From IMG/VR virus record IMGVR_UViG_3300047550_003482, positions 26,420-90,419 of that record: a DNA stretch of 64,000 nucleotides; one strand, 5' to 3'. Below, one piece after another: positions 45,351 to 53,185 of the stretch. The stretch is from a virus. Positions within the stretch are counted from its first letter, which is position 1. Every line of letters begins with the position of its first letter. Both the position numbers and the translations under genes were made by a program. The notes under the pieces are model-generated. The model did not search any database. It was not told the origin of the DNA and worked only from the letters and a program-made list of their open reading frames with translations.

Positions 45351-45872
45351 TTAACCTCCAAATTCTACTAATGTTACTGTGCCGCTTTCTCGGGCAACTC
45401 TTTTGGCAAATACTTCGATCATGTCAACGATAGTTTCCTGCTCACCGCCGGCAAGTCCGCATCCAATGTAGGGTAGGCCGAACCGTTTGCCAGGATAGAC
45501 AAAAGCCAACTTTTCCAAAATCAATTGAAAGGCAATGTACTCAAACACATCAGTACCTTGACTCATATTGTACTGAGTGTAGGCATTGACGATCATGAAT
45601 TTGCCATTAGTGAATTCAGGATATACCACGGTATAGTTACCGAGTTTATTGTAATCACCCTTTTCAGTTTCATTATCAAAGAGAGCCGCTGCCGGATAAC
45701 GTTCACGAATTTCTCGGGCGATACCTCCACCCATGGTATTGAAACAATTACAACCATGAATGATAACATCAAACTCGCCTGCTTCCGCTAGGTCAAGTAG
45801 ATTACCTTTAGCATGTTTCAATGCTGGCTTTGGAAAATCGATGGGATTTTTCGTATTGGTATAGTGATTCAT
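45351..45872 (-). CDS. Macro-domain protein (ADP-ribose-1''-phosphatase type)
   Basis: 173 residues. HAKGNLLDLAEAGEFDVIIH and HGCNCFNTMGGGIAREIRER (39-58) form the ADP-ribose loop; FGLPYIGCGLAGGEQETIVD is the second loop. Macro domains of this type remove phosphate from ADP-ribose 1''-phosphate or remove ADP-ribose from targets. Next to NAD genes this suggests handling of NAD-derived products such as tRNA-splicing by-products or ADP-ribosylation. Confidence 0.88.
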   Translation of the reverse strand: MNHYTNTKNPIDFPKPALKHAKGNLLDLAEAGEFDVIIHGCNCFNTMGGGIAREIRERYPAAALFDNETEKGDYNKLGNYTVVYPEFTNGKFMIVNAYTQYNMSQGTDVFEYIAFQLILEKLAFVYPGKRFGLPYIGCGLAGGEQETIVDMIEVFAKRVARESGTVTLVEFGG

Positions 45873-46159
45873 TCTTCAACTCCGAAATGTTTCTTAATCT
45901 GCTTGGCATTTTTCTTTAGTAGGAACCCACCATATTGTTTGACTGCTTCTTCATAGCCTTCCATCCAATCAGTGGTCTTGTCGTGGCCTGTTGATTCTGT
46001 CATCCTGATTGTGCGTTGATTGTCACCGTTTGTTTCTAATACTTGAGCACATTCCCGAACAATCAATTCGGCGAACTTTTCCAAATCGCCTTCACCGTAG
46101 CCTAGTCGGTCAATTTTACAATCAGCCTGTTCAGCAAGTTCCTCAATTCGTTTGTTCAT
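45869..46159 (-). CDS. NERI-family small phage protein
   Basis: 96 residues, the longest simple member: NKRIEELAEQADCKIDRLG, core LEKFAELIVRECAQVL, a long charged insert, tail QIKKHFGVEE. Confidence 0.84.
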   Translation of the reverse strand: MNKRIEELAEQADCKIDRLGYGEGDLEKFAELIVRECAQVLETNGDNQRTIRMTESTGHDKTTDWMEGYEEAVKQYGGFLLKKNAKQIKKHFGVEE

Positions 46160-46374
46160 TGCTCAATAACCTCCACTCGATCTAACATATAATGTCGTTG
46201 CCAGCTGATATTACCATTATCCCACTCAATGTGAACAAAATAACCATCAATATCATCTTCTATATAGCGGGTGTCTCTATATGCTTCAGTCACTATGCCT
46301 TTGGCACCTGTACTACAGCTAATTACCTGCAAGCCTATTACCTTATCGTGCGGAACATCTGAAAGTTTGGTCAT
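46156..46374 (-). CDS. Small KOW-like hypothetical protein
   Basis: 72 residues: VIGLQVISCSTGAKGIVTEA, GYFVHIEWDNGNISWQRHYM. The strand pattern G-x-x-G-x-V...V-x-I-x-W-D-N-G resembles small barrel domains. Lies between two NERI genes. Confidence 0.64.
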   Translation of the reverse strand: MTKLSDVPHDKVIGLQVISCSTGAKGIVTEAYRDTRYIEDDIDGYFVHIEWDNGNISWQRHYMLDRVEVIEQ

Positions 46375-46553
46375 TCTTCAACTCCAAAATGTTTCAAAAC
46401 CATGTTGTACAGATTATCCTGCGGCATCAGTTCAGCACATTTCCGAACAATCAACTCGGCGAACTTTGCTGATTGTCTAGTAGGCATATCACAGCCGCAA
46501 CTACACATTTCTAAACCAGCCTGTAGGGCAAGTTCTTTAATTCGTTCGTTCAT
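46371..46553 (-). CDS. NERI-family small phage protein
   Basis: 60 residues: NERIKELALQAGLEMCS, with CSCGCD in the variable loop, core AKFAELIVRKCAELM, tail MVLKHFGVEE. The shortest intact member. Confidence 0.84.
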   Translation of the reverse strand: MNERIKELALQAGLEMCSCGCDMPTRQSAKFAELIVRKCAELMPQDNLYNMVLKHFGVEE

Positions 46554-46828
46554 TTTACATTCCTTATTTCTTCAACACATTCTTTGACTATTTCTTTAAT
46601 TTCATTTCGCCTATCTTGCTCTTTTTTGATATATTCCGAAATCCCTAGTGATATTCTTTGTTTAAGAAAATATTCTGCGGAATCTTTCCAATTATATTCT
46701 AAAGAAGTTAAAAAATAAATATGCAACATCTCTGATTCAGAAGAACCTTCGCAAATATAAAATCTGCTAGCGTTTGCTTTTACAATAGATACCTTTTCTT
46801 CAAGTGTTTTTTTCCTAAACCATACCAT
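46550..46828 (-). CDS. Helical hypothetical protein
   Basis: 92 residues with a basic start (VWFRKKTLEEKVSIVKANAS) and a C-terminal amphipathic helix (KKEQDRRNEIKEIVKECVEE). AAAGGAAATATAT precedes the ATG. No family recognised. Confidence 0.6.
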   Translation of the reverse strand: MVWFRKKTLEEKVSIVKANASRFYICEGSSESEMLHIYFLTSLEYNWKDSAEYFLKQRISLGISEYIKKEQDRRNEIKEIVKECVEEIRNVK

Positions 46829-46870
46829 ATATATTTCCTTTATTAAAATATTTTTAGCTATTGATATTAA

Positions 46871-47086
46871 TTACTTGATCGTACCTTGTTTGATCATGGT
46901 TTCAAACTGATCAAACAGTTGCTCAAACTTGACCTGATAGATGGTTTCCAATCCTAACAGATAGTTTGATACCTGATCTGTGGTCATGTTACCCTTATCT
47001 ACATATTGCTTATTGAGTGCCCTGATATCATCAATCACACTCCAGCAGTTCATGATCTGTTGTTCAAAATCAAAACGATCACTCAT
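46871..47086 (-). CDS. Small helical hypothetical protein
   Basis: 71 residues: SDRFDFEQQIMNCWSVIDDI, TDQVSNYLLGLETIYQVKFE. I recall a similar phage protein next to NAD genes in T4-like genomes, without function. Overlaps upstream gene by ATGA. Confidence 0.7.
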   Translation of the reverse strand: MSDRFDFEQQIMNCWSVIDDIRALNKQYVDKGNMTTDQVSNYLLGLETIYQVKFEQLFDQFETMIKQGTIK

Positions 47087-47436
47087 AGTTTCACACCTAG
47101 TACCTTTCGTTCTTCATCACTGAGTTTTGCCAGAGCAGCTTCTCGTACCTGCTTAAGACGTTCTTGTTCTCTATGCATAGCATCAAGTTTACGATGATTT
47201 TTATGCCACTTGATTAACTCAGATTTGGTAATACCTGCTTCCTTGTAGTTGATCCAATCATAGAAGTCTCCCTTCTTAGGACTTACAGTTTCTACTAGAC
47301 TGTCAACATGCTCCAATGCTACCAATGCTTGACATAGGGCACTTTCAGCAAAAGCAATTTGCTTCTTGAGGGCAGGTTCAGTTACATCCTTAAAATATTG
47401 ATGAGGATGATCGTCATAAAAATCTCTACATGGCAT
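47083..47436 (-). CDS. Conserved phage protein, zinc-like start
   Basis: 117 residues. MPCRDFYDDHPHQYF opens it, then a long helical stretch (FAESALCQALVALEHVDSLV), WINYKEAGITKSELIKWHKN, and LSDEERKVLGVKL. Familiar in phages and some bacteria; function unknown. One-base gap to the NadM-Nudix gene. Confidence 0.74.
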   Translation of the reverse strand: MPCRDFYDDHPHQYFKDVTEPALKKQIAFAESALCQALVALEHVDSLVETVSPKKGDFYDWINYKEAGITKSELIKWHKNHRKLDAMHREQERLKQVREAALAKLSDEERKVLGVKL

Positions 47437-47437
47437 T

Positions 47438-48466
47438 TTAAGCTCCTACAAAATGTTGAATAATTTCCCAATGATCTTCAAAACATTCGTCTGACTTAAC
47501 ATCTACTAGTGGCACCCAACGGGCACGATCAGCATCATCTTGTCCCTTAACCTTAGGCAGTTCACCATCAGGCAATACGATCTTGAAGGCATGCGTGATT
47601 GTCCTGCCCCTAGCACTACGTTCAACCGCATCAAATACTTTAACATCTTTGATACTTCCTGTCAAGACTGGAGCAGGAACTTTGATACCAGTTTCTTCAC
47701 GCAATTCACGAATGGCAGCATCACGGACACTACGGTCACTAGCAGCATTCAAGAATCCACCAGGCAATGCCCACAATCCCTTACCAGGTTCACTACGACG
47801 GCGAATCATCAATACGTGACCACTCTGAATCACTACTGAATCCACAGTAACGAATACTGGAGGATAGGGCAGACTTTCATATTGCTTACGATAATTCGCA
47901 ATGAATTCACGTTCACGGACAACCTGCTCATATGCCTGTGTTTCCTTGAAACTATTGAGAAACTGCATTGTGGATTGCGGAACTACTCCACGTAGGAAGT
48001 TTAGATTAGCATCACGACGGAAATAAATGTCGCGGATATCAGTAGCGTTCAGTGGCTCAATCAGTTCTACATCCACACGCTCCCATTGTGGGAACATCTT
48101 GAGATAGAAAGTGGTTTCGTCCTTATCGTGTCCAATGATACCATCCCTGGCACCAATAATACGATACTTGCTGTGGATAGCTTGTACACGGGTAGCCCAA
48201 GCCTGATCGTTGTAAATGGTGTCGATGTTGTGGTCAATATGAATTGAACATGTAGGATCACCTACACCACGCAAAGCACCAATCAACATGGACTCACGTT
48301 CTTTGCTGGTAAACGGATTCTTGTAGGTACGTGGTTGATCCGCACTACCTACGATAATTACAACTTGACGAGCCAATTCAGTGGCACGACGAATAGTTTC
48401 AATATGTGCAGTATGCACTGGTTGAAACCTGCCAATATATACTAGTGTACCGTACTTCTTAGACAT
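47438..48466 (-). CDS. nadM: Bifunctional NMN adenylyltransferase / Nudix hydrolase
   Basis: 342 residues. Domain 1 (about 1-185) has GRFQPVHTAHIETIRRA (12-28), the HxGH-like nucleotidyltransferase motif in its NadM form (H-T-A-H), and ATDIRDIYFR near its end. Domain 2 has LWALPGGFLN (231-240) and IRELREETGI (252-261), the core of the Nudix box; the upstream Glu of the usual box is not visible. NadM makes NAD from NMN and ATP; the Nudix half may hydrolyse ADP-ribose or its derivatives. Partner of nadV. Confidence 0.95.
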   Translation of the reverse strand: MSKKYGTLVYIGRFQPVHTAHIETIRRATELARQVVIIVGSADQPRTYKNPFTSKERESMLIGALRGVGDPTCSIHIDHNIDTIYNDQAWATRVQAIHSKYRIIGARDGIIGHDKDETTFYLKMFPQWERVDVELIEPLNATDIRDIYFRRDANLNFLRGVVPQSTMQFLNSFKETQAYEQVVREREFIANYRKQYESLPYPPVFVTVDSVVIQSGHVLMIRRRSEPGKGLWALPGGFLNAASDRSVRDAAIRELREETGIKVPAPVLTGSIKDVKVFDAVERSARGRTITHAFKIVLPDGELPKVKGQDDADRARWVPLVDVKSDECFEDHWEIIQHFVGA

Positions 48467-48489
48467 ACAAAACTCCTTTGTATTGTTTG

Positions 48490-48516
48490 ATTATGTGAAG
48501 TCTATCTTCACGTAAT
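48490..48516 (-). promoter_or_regulatory. Leader hairpin of nadM
   Basis: ATTATGTGAAG (48490-48500) and CTTCACGTAAT (48506-48516): 11-bp stem with one mismatch (a G-U pair in RNA on the minus strand) and a 5-base loop. It begins just downstream of ATAAATAC and ends 23 bases before the ATG, with AAAGGAG between. Confidence 0.6.
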
Positions 48517-48525
48517 GTATTTATC
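48517..48525 (-). promoter_or_regulatory. GATAAATAC late-promoter-like motif before nadM
   Basis: GATAAATAC on the minus strand directly followed by the leader hairpin. Same order as at hsp20 (28583-28615). Confidence 0.5.
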
Positions 48526-48530
48526 ACCTA

Positions 48531-48791
48531 TTACAGTGAATTCAAAAATTCTTTCAATTCATTATAACTCTTACATACCTGACGACCATAACGGCTGGTA
48601 CGCAGGATCATAAAATTTCTGTTGTAGATTTCCACTGTTGCGTCCAGTGTGCGGGCACGGCCAAATGTCACCGACAGATATTTGGTACCGCGGTTATTGA
48701 CATGTGAGCCAGTAAGAACACCGTAGGGCGCAGTAAAATTCTGCGACTTGGCCCACTGTTCAATATCCATCTGAATTTGCTGACTATTCAT
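48531..48791 (-). CDS. Small conserved phage protein
   Basis: 86 residues: QMDIEQWAKSQNFTAPYGVL, TKYLSVTFGRARTLDATVEI, YNRNFMILRTSRYGRQVCKS. The T-F-G-R-A-R-T-L-D-A pattern is familiar from phages. Behind the promoter at 48817-48845. Confidence 0.72.
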   Translation of the reverse strand: MNSQQIQMDIEQWAKSQNFTAPYGVLTGSHVNNRGTKYLSVTFGRARTLDATVEIYNRNFMILRTSRYGRQVCKSYNELKEFLNSL

Positions 48792-48816
48792 ACTAGACCT
48801 CTACTACAATGTCAGT

Positions 48817-48845
48817 AGTATACTGGTTTTATTATTTATTGTCAA
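48817..48845 (-). promoter_or_regulatory. Sigma-70-type early promoter
   Basis: TTGACA (48840-48845), 17 bp, TATACT (48817-48822), minus strand. Confidence 0.82.
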
Positions 48846-48846
48846 C

Positions 48847-49110
48847 TTATCGTTCCAAAAGTGTCATTAGATTTTTATGGCTCATAACCTCATGTACAGG
48901 TTTTGCTGACACTTCAGCTACTTCATATTCAACAATTTCCCAATCACCTAAATTTTCGTTATAATAATTACTATTAATTACATTAGTAATCATTGCACGA
49001 AGTTTACCTAACGTATCCCAAATTTTGCCTGTCTTATTCCAACTAGGACGAGACCCTGCCAAACGATAAAGACTTGGATTACTACGTTTTCTGATTTTGT
49101 AGAATTTCAT
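48847..49110 (-). CDS. Small basic hypothetical protein
   Basis: 87 residues from MKFYKIRKRSNPSLYRLAGS. GKIWDTLGKLRAMITNVINS, then GDWEIVEYEVAEV. The opening resembles a small strand-rich fold found in T4-like phages. Upstream extension in frame is rejected because it overlaps the deaminase gene. Confidence 0.66.
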   Translation of the reverse strand: MKFYKIRKRSNPSLYRLAGSRPSWNKTGKIWDTLGKLRAMITNVINSNYYNENLGDWEIVEYEVAEVSAKPVHEVMSHKNLMTLLER

Positions 49111-49114
49111 AGTT

Positions 49115-49429
49115 TTAAGTATGTTCAATAACTTTGATTCCAGTAGCACGAATAGCACTCATACAGATAGGGCAAGGGGCCGCCAGTGTAGGATTGCCAT
49201 CACGATCAAACCTGCTAACAAAAATACGATGTGCCCGTTTGATATCGGAACAACGAACGATAGCATGGATTTCTGCATGAAGAAATTGTTTGTAGGGCTC
49301 ACCCATTTTTTCAGCATGTTTAGCTTGAATCGGGTGAGTTTTGATATACGAGTTTTGACCAATGCTCAAAACACGACCGCGACGATCATAAATCACCGCG
49401 GTTATATTTTGCCTCTGACTTTTAGACAT
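49115..49429 (-). CDS. Cytidine/deoxycytidylate deaminase-family protein
   Basis: 104 residues. Zinc site: LHAEIHA with His51 and Glu53, and APCPICM with Cys86 and Cys89. It begins ITAVIYDRRGRVLSIGQNSY. Shorter than the dCMP deaminase at 3.2-3.7 kb and without its insert. Substrate may be a nucleoside, nucleotide or nucleic acid base; not decided by sequence. Confidence 0.85.
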   Translation of the reverse strand: MSKSQRQNITAVIYDRRGRVLSIGQNSYIKTHPIQAKHAEKMGEPYKQFLHAEIHAIVRCSDIKRAHRIFVSRFDRDGNPTLAAPCPICMSAIRATGIKVIEHT

Positions 49430-49456
49430 ATCTAAAAACTTGTTTAAGATATGCTT

Positions 49457-49484
49457 ATTTTATAGTGTTTCTAGTTTTTGTCAA
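49457..49484 (-). promoter_or_regulatory. Candidate sigma-70-type promoter
   Basis: TTGACA (49479-49484), 16 bp, TAAAAT (49457-49462), minus strand, upstream of the deaminase-like gene. Confidence 0.62.
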
Positions 49485-49485
49485 A

Positions 49486-49767
49486 TTACTTTTTTGTCTT
49501 AGCGACATTACCGAAATTGACGAAATCATACATTTTTTGTGCAGTATCAAGGACTTGTTCTAGGCCTGGAAATGATGGCATATCTACCTTAGTAACGATT
49601 TGTCCTGTTTTGGAATCACGCTCGGCAGTGACTTCCCAGCCTTGCCACTTTGCATGAAATTCATTAGTTACCATATCCTTGGCCATACCAAGAATTTCCG
49701 TGCGAATTTCATATCCAGATTTAGATGATTTAAATTCTGGCATTTTTGGTATAAAATTTTCATTCAT
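49486..49767 (-). CDS. Conserved T4-like phage protein
   Basis: 93 residues: GYEIRTEILGMAKDMVTNEF, then KVDMPSFPGLEQVLDTAQKM. Ribosome site AAAGGAGAAAATT. The leader (CACACAAAGGAGAAAATTAT) is shared with the gene at 50085. Probably helical; phasin-like in look, unassigned. Confidence 0.7.
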   Translation of the reverse strand: MNENFIPKMPEFKSSKSGYEIRTEILGMAKDMVTNEFHAKWQGWEVTAERDSKTGQIVTKVDMPSFPGLEQVLDTAQKMYDFVNFGNVAKTKK

Positions 49768-49797
49768 AATTTTCTCCTTTGTGTGTGTATGTCTATA

Positions 49798-50085
49798 TTA
49801 GGATTTTTTGATAGCACTTTGCTGCATCCAGGCATCCCAACCTGCTCTTACCCAATCAATACTGAATGGGTTAAAGATTTTTTCTACTTTAGTTTCCATA
49901 ACTTCACGGCCCATAGTAGTCATCACTGTGGTGCTGGTTTTAATAGAAACATGTAAAAATTCTGTTTGACTGTCTACATACTGTGTCCACGCTCTAGCAA
50001 GATCGGGATTAGTAATGTATTTGTTGATGAATTGCTTTTTGCCGTTCTGTACGGAATCAACCATTAATTCTGGAATATTAAGCAT
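49798..50085 (-). CDS. Conserved T4-like phage protein
   Basis: 95 residues from MLNIPELMVDSVQNGKKQFI. ITNPDLARAWTQYVDSQTEF, TKVEKIFNPFSIDWVRAGWD. Helical with Phe/Trp. Same leader as the gene downstream. Function unknown. Confidence 0.7.
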   Translation of the reverse strand: MLNIPELMVDSVQNGKKQFINKYITNPDLARAWTQYVDSQTEFLHVSIKTSTTVMTTMGREVMETKVEKIFNPFSIDWVRAGWDAWMQQSAIKKS

Positions 50086-50136
50086 AATTTTCTCCTTTGT
50101 GTGTATGTCTAGCAAACTATTTTATAAGTTTGATTA

Positions 50137-50271
50137 TTATTTATCTAGATTTTTGGTGTTTATAACATCTCTAGCTTGATCATATTTACCTTCTCTAGCT
50201 AATGCCGATGCTGCCTTTGTTCTACCAAAATCTTCTAGAAATTGGAAAAATCTATTTAGTAAACTTTTCAT
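50137..50271 (-). CDS. Small DUF1127-like protein
   Basis: 44 residues: SLLNRFFQFLEDFGRTKAAS, ALAREGKYDQARDVINTK. The R-x-x-x-x-L-A-R-x-G-x-Y-x-x-A-R pattern resembles short DUF1127-type proteins that bind RNA or small proteins in bacteria. GGGAG lies 6 bases before the ATG. Confidence 0.68.
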   Translation of the reverse strand: MKSLLNRFFQFLEDFGRTKAASALAREGKYDQARDVINTKNLDK

Positions 50272-50317
50272 GATAACTCCCTTTCTGTGTGTGTTAAATG
50301 CTTTTATCAAAGCAATA

Positions 50318-50325
50318 GTATTTAG
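50318..50325 (-). promoter_or_regulatory. CTAAATAC late-promoter-like motif
   Basis: CTAAATAC on the minus strand, overlapping the stop of the gene at 50322-50708 and about 46 bases before the gene at 50271. Confidence 0.5.
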
Positions 50326-50708
50326 TCTTGAGAACTAACATAGTCAAAAATGCCACCATGTAATTTAACCATGATAGCAATTGAATTATCATACACTCTT
50401 ATTTTTTTATATGCACTTATATAGTAAGGACATTTTATTTTTTTACACAAATATAAAAGTGTTTTTGGCAATGCTACCTTCATTTCAGCAGGCCAATCAA
50501 ACTCATAATATTCAATATCAGCTAGCCTAAATCCATTTTCTCCGATGTCTGTTAGTCTTAAACAAGGATTGCTAGGAGTAAACCACCAATCAAAGATTAA
50601 TTTATCAAAATTTGAATCAGTATAATGGTAAGGATTTATTTCTTTGGGTATACTATCTAGTACAGCTTTAGTTATTTCTTTTTTTGATAAAAGATCATAT
50701 CTAATCAT
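50322..50708 (-). CDS. Conserved T4-like phage protein
   Basis: 128 residues: IFDWWFTPSNPCLRLTDIGE, EYYEFDWPAEMKVALPKTLL, KIKCPYYISAYKKIRVYDNS. I recall this composition from marine T4-like phages, without function. Confidence 0.74.
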   Translation of the reverse strand: MIRYDLLSKKEITKAVLDSIPKEINPYHYTDSNFDKLIFDWWFTPSNPCLRLTDIGENGFRLADIEYYEFDWPAEMKVALPKTLLYLCKKIKCPYYISAYKKIRVYDNSIAIMVKLHGGIFDYVSSQD

Positions 50709-50996
50709 TTAAGGATAAACAGTAGTACCATTTGTCATGAACACTACTGTGAACTTGTTAGTTTTGAACTTAGTATTCAATTTCCTACACAAGTTTCTAG
50801 CATGACCAGGATTTCCAAAACTTGTTTTCTTGTATTTAGGTACAGATTCACTATCAAGGTAATGCTGTGTTTTTAGATTTATTGGTGCACCTTCATAGAA
50901 AATTGCCCATACCCCAGAAGTTTCAATGATTTGATCACACTTGTAGGTATGTTTGTCTACTATTTCTAATAAAACTTTTGGTTGTGACTTACTCAT
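50709..50996 (-). CDS. Small conserved phage protein
   Basis: 95 residues: SGVWAIFYEGAPINLKTQHY, KYKKTSFGNPGHARNLCRKL, NKFTVVFMTNGTTVY. Appears in T4-like genomes I recall. Basic surface. Function unknown. Confidence 0.7.
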   Translation of the reverse strand: MSKSQPKVLLEIVDKHTYKCDQIIETSGVWAIFYEGAPINLKTQHYLDSESVPKYKKTSFGNPGHARNLCRKLNTKFKTNKFTVVFMTNGTTVYP

Positions 50997-51187
50997 TTGA
51001 AACTTCTGCCTTTTACCTGCACTTCAACAACACTCTCTAAAGAACTTTTCTGTTGCGTTATATCTAATAGTATTTTGGTTACTTCATCTCTGAGCATTTT
51101 TGCATCAGACAATGGCATTGTAAAATCCTTAACCTGCCTTGATTCTAAATATGCTATTCGATCTATAAACTTTTTTATGTAGAGCAT
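50993..51187 (-). CDS. Small helical hypothetical protein
   Basis: 64 residues (FIDRIAYLESRQVKDFTMPL, AKMLRDEVTKILLDITQQKS). Coiled-coil-like. Overlaps neighbours by 4 and 13 bases. Confidence 0.66.
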   Translation of the reverse strand: MLYIKKFIDRIAYLESRQVKDFTMPLSDAKMLRDEVTKILLDITQQKSSLESVVEVQVKGRSFK

Positions 51188-51642
51188 AATTTATTTAGTT
51201 GCTCTTCTGCTTCATGTTTTGTTTTATATGGACCAAAATAATTATACCGTTGAACAAAAATATATTTGGGACAAAACATTACTTTTTTGACATCATTTTG
51301 TTCCATTACAAACCAACCTGCAACATAGTAGCATTTACTCTTTTTTGTCTTAGTGTATAGATGTACCTTCTTTTTGATATCCATAATAGAGTTGAATACT
51401 CTAGCTGTAGTTGGATATTCATCGTATGGTATCTTATGTTTTAGGTTTAAGACAAGTTTTTGAAAGGTGATTTTTGTTTGCTTTTGTAATTCTTGTTTGT
51501 TGGTATAGGTCTTATTGTAACCATTTATTGTCACTGTATAGCCTAAATTATTAACAGAAACATTTCCAACTTTTTGATTTCCATCAGTAATCAACCAATA
51601 CTGATCTTTAACGATAGGTTTAGCAATTAAACTGTTACTCAT
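51175..51642 (-). CDS. Conserved phage protein
   Basis: 155 residues: DQYWLITDGNQKVGNVSVNN, GYNKTYTNKQELQKQTKITF, SKCYYVAGWFVMEQNDVKKV, YNYFGPYKTKHEAEEQL. Repeated beta strands with a final strand-helix unit. Function unknown. Confidence 0.7.
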   Translation of the reverse strand: MSNSLIAKPIVKDQYWLITDGNQKVGNVSVNNLGYTVTINGYNKTYTNKQELQKQTKITFQKLVLNLKHKIPYDEYPTTARVFNSIMDIKKKVHLYTKTKKSKCYYVAGWFVMEQNDVKKVMFCPKYIFVQRYNYFGPYKTKHEAEEQLNKLCST

Positions 51643-51943
51643 CTAGTTCCTCTTCCCCATATTTATACCATGTATTTTTGTCATAGTTCCAATGTCTATT
51701 GTCAGGTAAACTTAAACAAATAGTAACCCCAAACAAAGTGATTTCAAACTCAGGCCCAGCATGATCTCTTCCGCGCCAAGCTGTTTGAAACCTTAATCCA
51801 ATCAATGTTTTAAGATAGAAACTTATTTGAAATTCTAATGTACGGTTTTCAGATATACGAAAAGCTTTGTCATACAAACTACGAAAACCAAATTTGTTTT
51901 CATTGTGATATGGATTATGTAGGTCAACGTCAATCTTAATCAT
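51635..51943 (-). CDS. Conserved phage protein, paralogue of 21204-21500
   Basis: 102 residues. Ends HAGPEFEITLFGVTICLSLP and DNRHWNYDKNTWYKYGEE. Middle strands LEFQISFYLKTLIGLRFQTA. The related copy at 21 kb belongs to the accessory region, this one to a T4-like core stretch, so the accessory copy may derive from this. Confidence 0.73.
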   Translation of the reverse strand: MIKIDVDLHNPYHNENKFGFRSLYDKAFRISENRTLEFQISFYLKTLIGLRFQTAWRGRDHAGPEFEITLFGVTICLSLPDNRHWNYDKNTWYKYGEEELDE

Positions 51944-52173
51944 GTTTGCCTCAAAATATACATTACTGCATCTTTTTCTGGAATTAAAACAGTATCTGCA
52001 CTATACTTATAGTGTTCTGCTTTGTATTTTCCACCAATACGTTTAACTGAAATCATCTTTGGGTTTAATTTAGTTACCTTTGCAATAGCTAAACTGTTGT
52101 GGTGTGAAAAGGCAACAATATCTCCCAAATTAATCTTATTACCTAATATGTCAAAATGTTCATGTTCCTTCAT
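51940..52173 (-). CDS. Small KOW/SH3-like hypothetical protein
   Basis: 77 residues from MKEHEHFDILGNKINLGDIV. AFSHHNSLAIAKVTKLNPKM and ISVKRIGGKYKAEHYKYSAD fit a small barrel. The start lies 14 bases inside the exonuclease gene. Confidence 0.68.
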   Translation of the reverse strand: MKEHEHFDILGNKINLGDIVAFSHHNSLAIAKVTKLNPKMISVKRIGGKYKAEHYKYSADTVLIPEKDAVMYILRQT

Positions 52174-53167
52174 TGACAATTTCCCCGATGTATGGACTGT
52201 TGATCCATTTTGCATATGTTTCAGCTTGATCACCAATCTTAGTCAATTCATATTGCTTGCAAAATCGCATGAAATGAATTCCAACTTGAGGGATCGTGCT
52301 GGTTCGTACTGATGACTTGATACGTTCATCAACTTCACGTTTGATGTCATCAGGTTGTGCAGTGAGGTCAATTAGCATACGATTACGTTCATAGCATTCA
52401 CGTACACGTTGTTCTGTACCATTGTGGTCAGTCCAACGTTGTAGCATAAAATTATTCCACTTGAATCCTTGCTTTGTACGATCTTCAAATGCTTCACGAA
52501 TACCTACACGATTTTTGCTACCCTTTTCAGGGGCGCGTGGATATGCCGTGAACACATTATCACCAGCATCACCTCGGATGATCTTCTTGAACAATTGATA
52601 TTGCGGATCTTCAAGAAGTTTTGGTGTTTTGTCCTTTTCAAGAACAGGCTTGCCGTTGTCCTTAAAAAAGCCATTCAGTGTGATCAATTCATTAGTGATA
52701 CCATTATATTGGTGTACATTCTCACTGATCAACTGCACAAAGTCAGTATCAGAAGAAATAATGTAATGTGTATCGTTTGGATGTAGATTGATGAATCGTG
52801 CAATGATATCGTCAGCCTCAGCACGTTCATGGCGAATTACTGAAGTGTTGGTCTTTTCACGGATGAACGTACAGAATTTTTCGTAGGTTTCCCAAAACAA
52901 CTTGTTTTCTTCGATTTCTTCTTCAGTTTGGGACAATGTATCAACGATACGATTCTTCTTGTAAGGTTCGTATACATCTTTACGCCATGACCGACCTTCA
53001 AGACAAAACACAACGTGATCAATCTTATGTTGTCTAACAACCTGATTAACCGAAGCTAGTGTTAGATGAAGAGCCATGCCTACTTTTTCTTGTGGATCGC
53101 TATTGCGACTTGCTACGTGACGGGCACGGAAGAAAAGATTAGCTGTGTCAATTAGTGCGTATCGCAT
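52160..53167 (-). CDS. 5'-3' exonuclease / flap nuclease (T4 RNase H family)
   Basis: 335 residues. PIN-fold acidic residues: ALIDTANLFFRARH (Asp7), AEADDIIARF (117-120) and ISSDTDFVQLI (137-147), followed by IIRGDAGDN. T4 RNase H removes RNA primers and flaps on the lagging strand, working with DNA ligase. C-terminal half is helical and divergent. Confidence 0.9.
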   Translation of the reverse strand: MRYALIDTANLFFRARHVASRNSDPQEKVGMALHLTLASVNQVVRQHKIDHVVFCLEGRSWRKDVYEPYKKNRIVDTLSQTEEEIEENKLFWETYEKFCTFIREKTNTSVIRHERAEADDIIARFINLHPNDTHYIISSDTDFVQLISENVHQYNGITNELITLNGFFKDNGKPVLEKDKTPKLLEDPQYQLFKKIIRGDAGDNVFTAYPRAPEKGSKNRVGIREAFEDRTKQGFKWNNFMLQRWTDHNGTEQRVRECYERNRMLIDLTAQPDDIKREVDERIKSSVRTSTIPQVGIHFMRFCKQYELTKIGDQAETYAKWINSPYIGEIVNEGT

Positions 53168-53185
53168 TTTTATGCCTGAATATGG

